This document shows, piece by piece, positions 8,291 through 11,906 of a stretch of 11,906 nucleotides of DNA. The notes below the pieces were generated by a model. The model searched no databases and was not told the origin of the DNA. It saw only the letters and a list, made by a program, of their open reading frames with translations. Location: NCBI GenBank assembly GCA_003024985.2, contig PXIH01S0006180.1, one strand, 5' to 3'. Numbering within the stretch: position 1 is the first letter of the stretch; the number at the start of each line of letters is the position of its first letter. The position numbers were made by a program, and so were the translations under genes. The stretch is from Euperipatoides rowelli. Lineage: Eukaryota > Onychophora > Udeonychophora > Euonychophora > Peripatopsidae.

Positions 8291-8855
8291 TTTTTTTTTC
8301 TTTTTTTTTTAATTACCAGTAGGCCGATATTGGTTATTTTTAATTTAGCTTCATTAAAATCAAAATCTTGAAATTCAAATTTGTTACAAATACCCGATTT
8401 TTACATATTTTTTGTCAATATTATTAAACGATCAGGTAAAATTGTTCCATTGAGCATCCTTAAATGATTAAAATTAGAGTTAAATTTACAGTGGATGAAT
8501 TCAGATCTTTTTGCTAAATGTGATGGCAATAAGGAGGATGATGAATATTGAAACATCCTCCCTCCCACCCCCTATCCCTTTCAGCTCCAAAAAAATTTTT
8601 TTTACCTAACATTTTAAAAACAAAAATGAAATTTTATAATTAAAATAAGAAATAATTTTATTATTTACATGATAGTAATAAATATAATTGCACTATTTAA
8701 TTTTTGCATAATTGGCTAAAATACTAATATTTAAAAATAAATAATAAATTGCCCATTAAAAAATAAATTACTAAGCTAGTCAATAATTATGTAAAAATAA
8801 AAGTGATACCTATTATCTTTATCATGTAAATAATACAAAAAATATTAATCTTTTT

Positions 8856-8979
8856 TAGGGCCCAAATTAGAAATTTTATGCTGGGAGCAAATATTTGCTC
8901 CCACTTACAAGTGACTGGGAGCAATTTTTGTCTTACTGGGTGCAATTGCTCCCATTGCTCCCACTAAATTCGAGCCCTG
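8856..8979 (+). repeat. Right copy of the hAT repeat, including the outer right end
   Basis: This 124-bp segment begins TAGGGCCCAAATTAG, resembling the outer left end, repeats the palindrome exactly at 8883-8902 and finishes at the outer right inverted repeat CGAGCCCTG. It looks like a complete short hAT MITE. Its first base is T where C is expected, and no target duplication of its own is visible on the left, so it may be part of the larger element. Confidence 0.7.
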
Positions 8980-10768
8980 CATTTTAGTCATGTGTCATAC
9001 AGTTATACACCATGATTGGTTGATTCGGAATAATGGCTAAAGGACAAGTGTTGCTTCATGGTGTCTTTTATTTAATTTTCTTAATCCTAAATTGCAAGCA
9101 ATACCTATCTCTGTTTTGGATCAACATCTGTAGTTGCGAACGCTATTAAAGTACTTTGCAATTTATTTTAATCATAACTGACGTGACACTGAATGAAAGC
9201 GTAGTGCTAGTTTGCATTATTGATAAAGAATTCAATCAGCCTATATTTTAAAATTTTGTCTTCAAATGTTACATACATTAAATGGTGTCAATAGGTATGG
9301 TATCGTAATTGTATAACTGTTTCATTCTGGACTTGTTAAAGTTGTTGTTTTTCAGCTCAAACATAGGTAATACAGATGATAACTTAATAAAGAGTAAAGG
9401 CAATTATTTATTTTGCACGATTCCTTTAGCTTGAATAGGTTTTTTTTTTTCTAGAACATATCAAATAGATAATCCTTATAATAATTTTAGTGAAATTATG
9501 ACCGCTAAAGATAATGGATAATTAAAAACAAGTTACTGTTATTTTGTTTGTCAATTACAAAAATAAAAAAAGGCTTTTGCGTCTTTTTACAAGCCATTAT
9601 TATTGTAGAAGGCTTATGCGTCTACAAACTGAAATGTTTATACTAATTCAATATTAATCGATAACTTAAAGTAATTTTTATTGTATCGTAATTATACTGT
9701 CCACATTTTGAGATGGAGTTGTTTTTACAAGTTTAAGATAAATAATGAAGATCCTGCTATCTTAGAATAAATAAATAAATTAAACTGGCTGAGATAGGAA
9801 TAAAGGTAACTCAAATTGCTTGTTAGCGATTCTATTGTTTATTGAAAGAAAAAAAAACAATGAGTGTAAACATAAACAGATTCATCAATTAAACCCAATA
9901 CGGATCAGTCCTGTTTCAGAATCTGTCAATCATAATCCTTGTTGAATTACTGCAGATAGGAAATGGAAAGGGGGCAACACGCTAGAACTTTTGTCATGTG
10001 TGGAGACTTGTTTTAGATTGTTTGAAGGGTTAGAAAAAATCTGGGTTCACTTATAAAGTTGAAATTTTCATGCTGCGATACAGTATTGGTATACTGTACA
10101 GTAACTTAATCTAAGAAATTGCCATATCTTTATATCAGTGTGCTCTTTAGGTCATTATTTAGCATTGTATCTTCCTTGAACATGAAAGAATTGCCATATT
10201 ATTGCCGATTCAATAATATTCTCAGGAATTTAATATTTTATCTCTATACAATCGCATCGGGACCCATGCCTGAAAAGGACCCTTCTACTGTGGACACAAA
10301 GATGGAATCTGTAGATTTTGAATACTTGAAAAATCATTTTAAAATATTGCACTTGAAATTTGAAGGAAAAATAAATAAATAAATATACAAATTGAACAAT
10401 CAATATATAAAATTATTTCACAAAAATTCTGTTATCAAAATTGACAGATCAATTGTGGATGGAAATAAACAAACATCTTGGCTCATGCTAAATACTCATA
10501 ACGACTAATTGATTTTTTTTTTGATAACAAAAAAGGTGTAAATGGATGAAGAAGTTAATTACTATTTATTTACAATTAAATTTATTACAGAAAAAAAAAA
10601 ATCAATAAATTTGTAGTATTTGTGTTGAAGGTTAATGAATGGATAAACCACGGTCCAAAAGATTTTTATTTATTGGGCTTGGTCCATTTTCTCTAGTTAA
10701 GCTATTGTATGAGTTTTGCTTGTCACAATAAACATCTTATATGTACATAAAAAATATATCGAAGCTAA
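8980..10768. other. AT-rich non-coding stretch with twin hairpins and AAAT tracts
   Basis: No gene is supported. Noted items are the twin hairpins at 9564-9626, an (AAAT)n run at 9766-9780, a 12-bp palindrome TACTGTACAGTA at 10092-10103 and another (AAAT)n run at 10367-10387. The 87-codon open frame at 10119-10382 ends in the last AAAT run. Its residues 48-85 look less repetitive but match no family I recognise. TAA at 10766-10768 is the left target duplication of the next element. Confidence 0.45.
9564..9626. repeat. Two hairpins with near-identical 11-nt loops, 39 bp apart
   Basis: The loops AGGCTTTTGCG (9571-9581) and AGGCTTATGCG (9610-9620) differ by one base. The second has a perfect 6-bp stem TGTAGA/TCTACA. 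The first has an A/T stem, TAAAAAA against TCTTTTTA, with one imperfect position. Stem bases differ between copies while pairing is mostly kept. A GC word in AT-rich DNA repeated in this form is unlikely to be random, but its origin is unknown. Confidence 0.6.
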
Positions 10769-11527
10769 AGGCTCATTTATACAGAGCAGGTTTCGGATCC
10801 GTTACATCTGACTCGCCAACGGAGAGATGCATTCATACTTTTCGGCAGCATTGATCCGTAATCAATGAAATTGGTTTATACAATAGTCAATCATAATCCT
10901 CCCTAATTTCCAACAGTTGTTATGGTTTTTTTTAGTTTTACGCATCAAAATGAATTCAAATAAACTTATAGTAGGCTATTGTTCAAAATATTTTAGTTTT
11001 ACTTTATTTAAAATGGAAAACTTAAAATAGTTTATTTTAATTTAACTATATTTTTATAAAGTAGATTTCAAATATTGTTACTAAGTATACAACAATAAGA
11101 TTATTAAAATGTGTATGTATTCCTTTTTTCCCCTTTTATTATAAGTATTTTTTTTTAAAAAAATTCATTTTCAAATACGATGCTTATAATACTGTAACTT
11201 AAATTACCGTACCGTAATTGAATCAATTGAAAATATTAAAACAATTTTTGAAANATGATGTTTACAAACTAAATCAATCGGGACAAATACAACAGCATAT
11301 CACTAGTCTTAGAAAACCTAAGATGATTGGTTCAATGGCTAACAAGCCGGAGGGCAAACGGAGAGATCTACGTAAAAGTTGAATTTTTTTCAACTTTTAT
11401 GGACGATGACGGATGGCTATTCATCTTTTAATAGTGCATGCCTTACTGCCCCAGTCTGCATGATTTTACACAAAGCTATCTGTTGTTACGCAAAGGACGA
11501 GCAATGCACAGAAGTACAAATGAGCCT
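10769..11527. mobile_element. PIF/Harbinger-like non-autonomous element, 759 bp, TAA duplication
   Basis: The left end AGGCTCATTTATAC and the minus-strand right end AGGCTCATTTGTAC agree at 13 of 14 bases. TAA lies directly outside each end (10766-10768 and 11528-11530), matching the TWA target duplication of PIF/Harbinger elements. The GGCTCATTTATAC-type end is also familiar from such elements, though that is inference. The ends hold GC-richer sequence, including CGGATCCGTT, and AACGGAGAGAT occurs as a direct repeat at 10818-10828 and 11357-11367. The centre (about 10920-11270) is AT-rich with no frame resembling a Harbinger nuclease or Myb-like protein. An N lies at 11254. The GC-rich ends with an AT-rich core could reflect a chimeric or internally replaced element. 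Confidence 0.75.
11373..11399. repeat. 11-bp perfect hairpin inside the Harbinger-like element
   Basis: TAAAAGTTGAA (11373-11383) and TTCAACTTTTA (11389-11399) pair exactly around TTTTT. It sits in the right subterminal region just after the AACGGAGAGAT repeat. It may be structural or part of a transposase-binding region; there is no evidence of transcription. Confidence 0.65.
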
Positions 11528-11530
11528 TAA

Positions 11531-11841
11531 GCCTATTATTTAAGGATGCGTGTATGATAGGTAGGCAAAATATGTTTTGAATAGTTCTTTTATTGAGTGA
11601 AAGGAAGTTCTATTATTATTATTATCATCATCATCATATAGGCTACAGGGACACTAATTTTTGGTAATGAAAAATGAGTAATATGGATTACAGATGTAAC
11701 CAATACATTTATTTATATTTTATTGGAAAAACTAAAACCTGTTTATCTGAACTCAGAGAGACATAAGTCCACTTATTGAAATATATCGGCATATTCTAGC
11801 AACTTTTTATTATTATTTAATAGTTTATTACTTTGAATTAA
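11531..11841. other. AT-rich spacer with (TAT)5(CAT)5 microsatellite
   Basis: No gene is seen. A compound trinucleotide repeat of TAT and then CAT units occupies about 11611-11638. The spacer ends in TTAA next to the putative next transposon end. Confidence 0.5.
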
Positions 11842-11906
11842 GCCACGTTTACACTGAAATAGTGAATCCTTATCCGATACGTGTTCCGGAACAGATATCG
11901 GAATGG
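11842..11906 (+). mobile_element. Possible start of another Harbinger-like transposon, cut by the window end
   Basis: After TTAA, the sequence GCCACGTTTACACTG opens a GC-richer segment containing TCCGATACG and TCCGGAACAG. Ends of the form GGCCACGTTTACAC next to TAA or TTA resemble PIF/Harbinger termini from memory. The rise in GC and CpG at this point resembles the left end of the element at 10769. Only one end is in view, so the call is tentative. Confidence 0.35.

Larger units (their letters stand above)
8197..8979. mobile_element. Second hAT-like non-autonomous element, 783 bp, with internally repeated end
   Basis: The outer ends are CAGGGCTTGAAATTAG and, on the minus strand, CAGGGCTCGAATTTAG: 14 of 16 identical and typical of hAT termini. 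CATTTT lies immediately outside each end (8191-8196 and 8980-8985), a 6-bp target duplication. That is shorter than the usual eight but reported for some hAT groups. The first 94 bp recur inside the element at 8856-8950. GGGAGCAA and its complement appear many times near both ends, as expected of subterminal transposase-binding repeats. The interior (8291-8855) is AT-rich and has no intact frame. It contains a perfect 8-bp hairpin GGAGGATG/CATCCTCC at 8533-8561. Two nested or adjacent copies are an alternative reading. Confidence 0.75.

Noticed and set aside
8197-8979. Repeated ends as LTRs of a retrotransposon
   Set aside because: The copies are about 100 bp, the outer ends are inverted CAGGGCT repeats and not TG...CA, and no primer-binding site or polymerase is present.
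10092-10103. Palindrome TACTGTACAGTA as an operator
   Set aside because: There is no gene beside it, and a single 12-bp palindrome is weak evidence in eukaryotic intergenic DNA.
10119-10382. 87-codon open frame as a small gene
   Set aside because: Its first half is A/T-driven low-information sequence, it ends in an AAAT run, and no domain or signal is recognised. Open frames of this size are expected by chance in 12 kb.
6598-11527. Identical length (759 bp) of the hAT-like and Harbinger-like elements as a sign of relationship
   Set aside because: Their ends, target duplications and interiors differ, so equal length is coincidence.

Overview
This looks like intergenic or intronic DNA from an animal genome. 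It is AT-rich (about 70% by eye), has no intact host gene in any frame, carries many A/T homopolymers and (AAT)n/(AAAT)n repeats, and is packed with decayed transposable elements. The octamer TAGGCCTA occurs near 1681, 3138 and 6395, and related TAGGC words recur. From general familiarity this suggests a marine invertebrate, possibly an echinoderm or relative, but the assignment is weak. Three ambiguous bases (4763, 5306, 11254) point to a draft assembly. No tRNA, rRNA, CRISPR or bacterial-type gene was seen.

Layout. 1-60: end of a TTAA-flanked piggyBac-like element cut by the window edge. 61-1530: AT-rich DNA with one degenerate hexamer repeat. 1531-3168: 5'-truncated non-LTR retrotransposon (LINE, CR1/L2-like) with a recognisable reverse transcriptase, broken by several frame changes, a 3' UTR and an (AAAT)n tail, followed by (AAT)17. 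About 3570-4662: an older, heavily shifted copy of a related LINE in the same orientation. 4643-4893: an imperfect duplication of about 120 bp overlapping the broken end of that copy. 5260-5410: a complete 151-bp piggyBac-like MITE. 6598-7356: a 759-bp non-autonomous hAT element with an 8-bp target duplication; its ends strongly resemble a human hAT-Charlie repeat as I remember it. 8197-8979: a second hAT-like element with internally repeated termini and 20-bp palindromes. 9564-9626: two hairpins with near-identical loops. 10769-11527: a 759-bp PIF/Harbinger-like element flanked by TAA. From about 11842: the probable beginning of another DNA transposon, cut by the window end.

Nothing here forms an operon or pathway. 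The LINE copies encode remnants of the reverse transcriptase used for target-primed insertion. All four DNA elements with at least one clear terminus lack a recognisable transposase and would depend on enzymes encoded elsewhere. The most interesting content is the set of intact element boundaries, above all the hAT element at 6598-7356, which may bear on horizontal transfer between distant animals.
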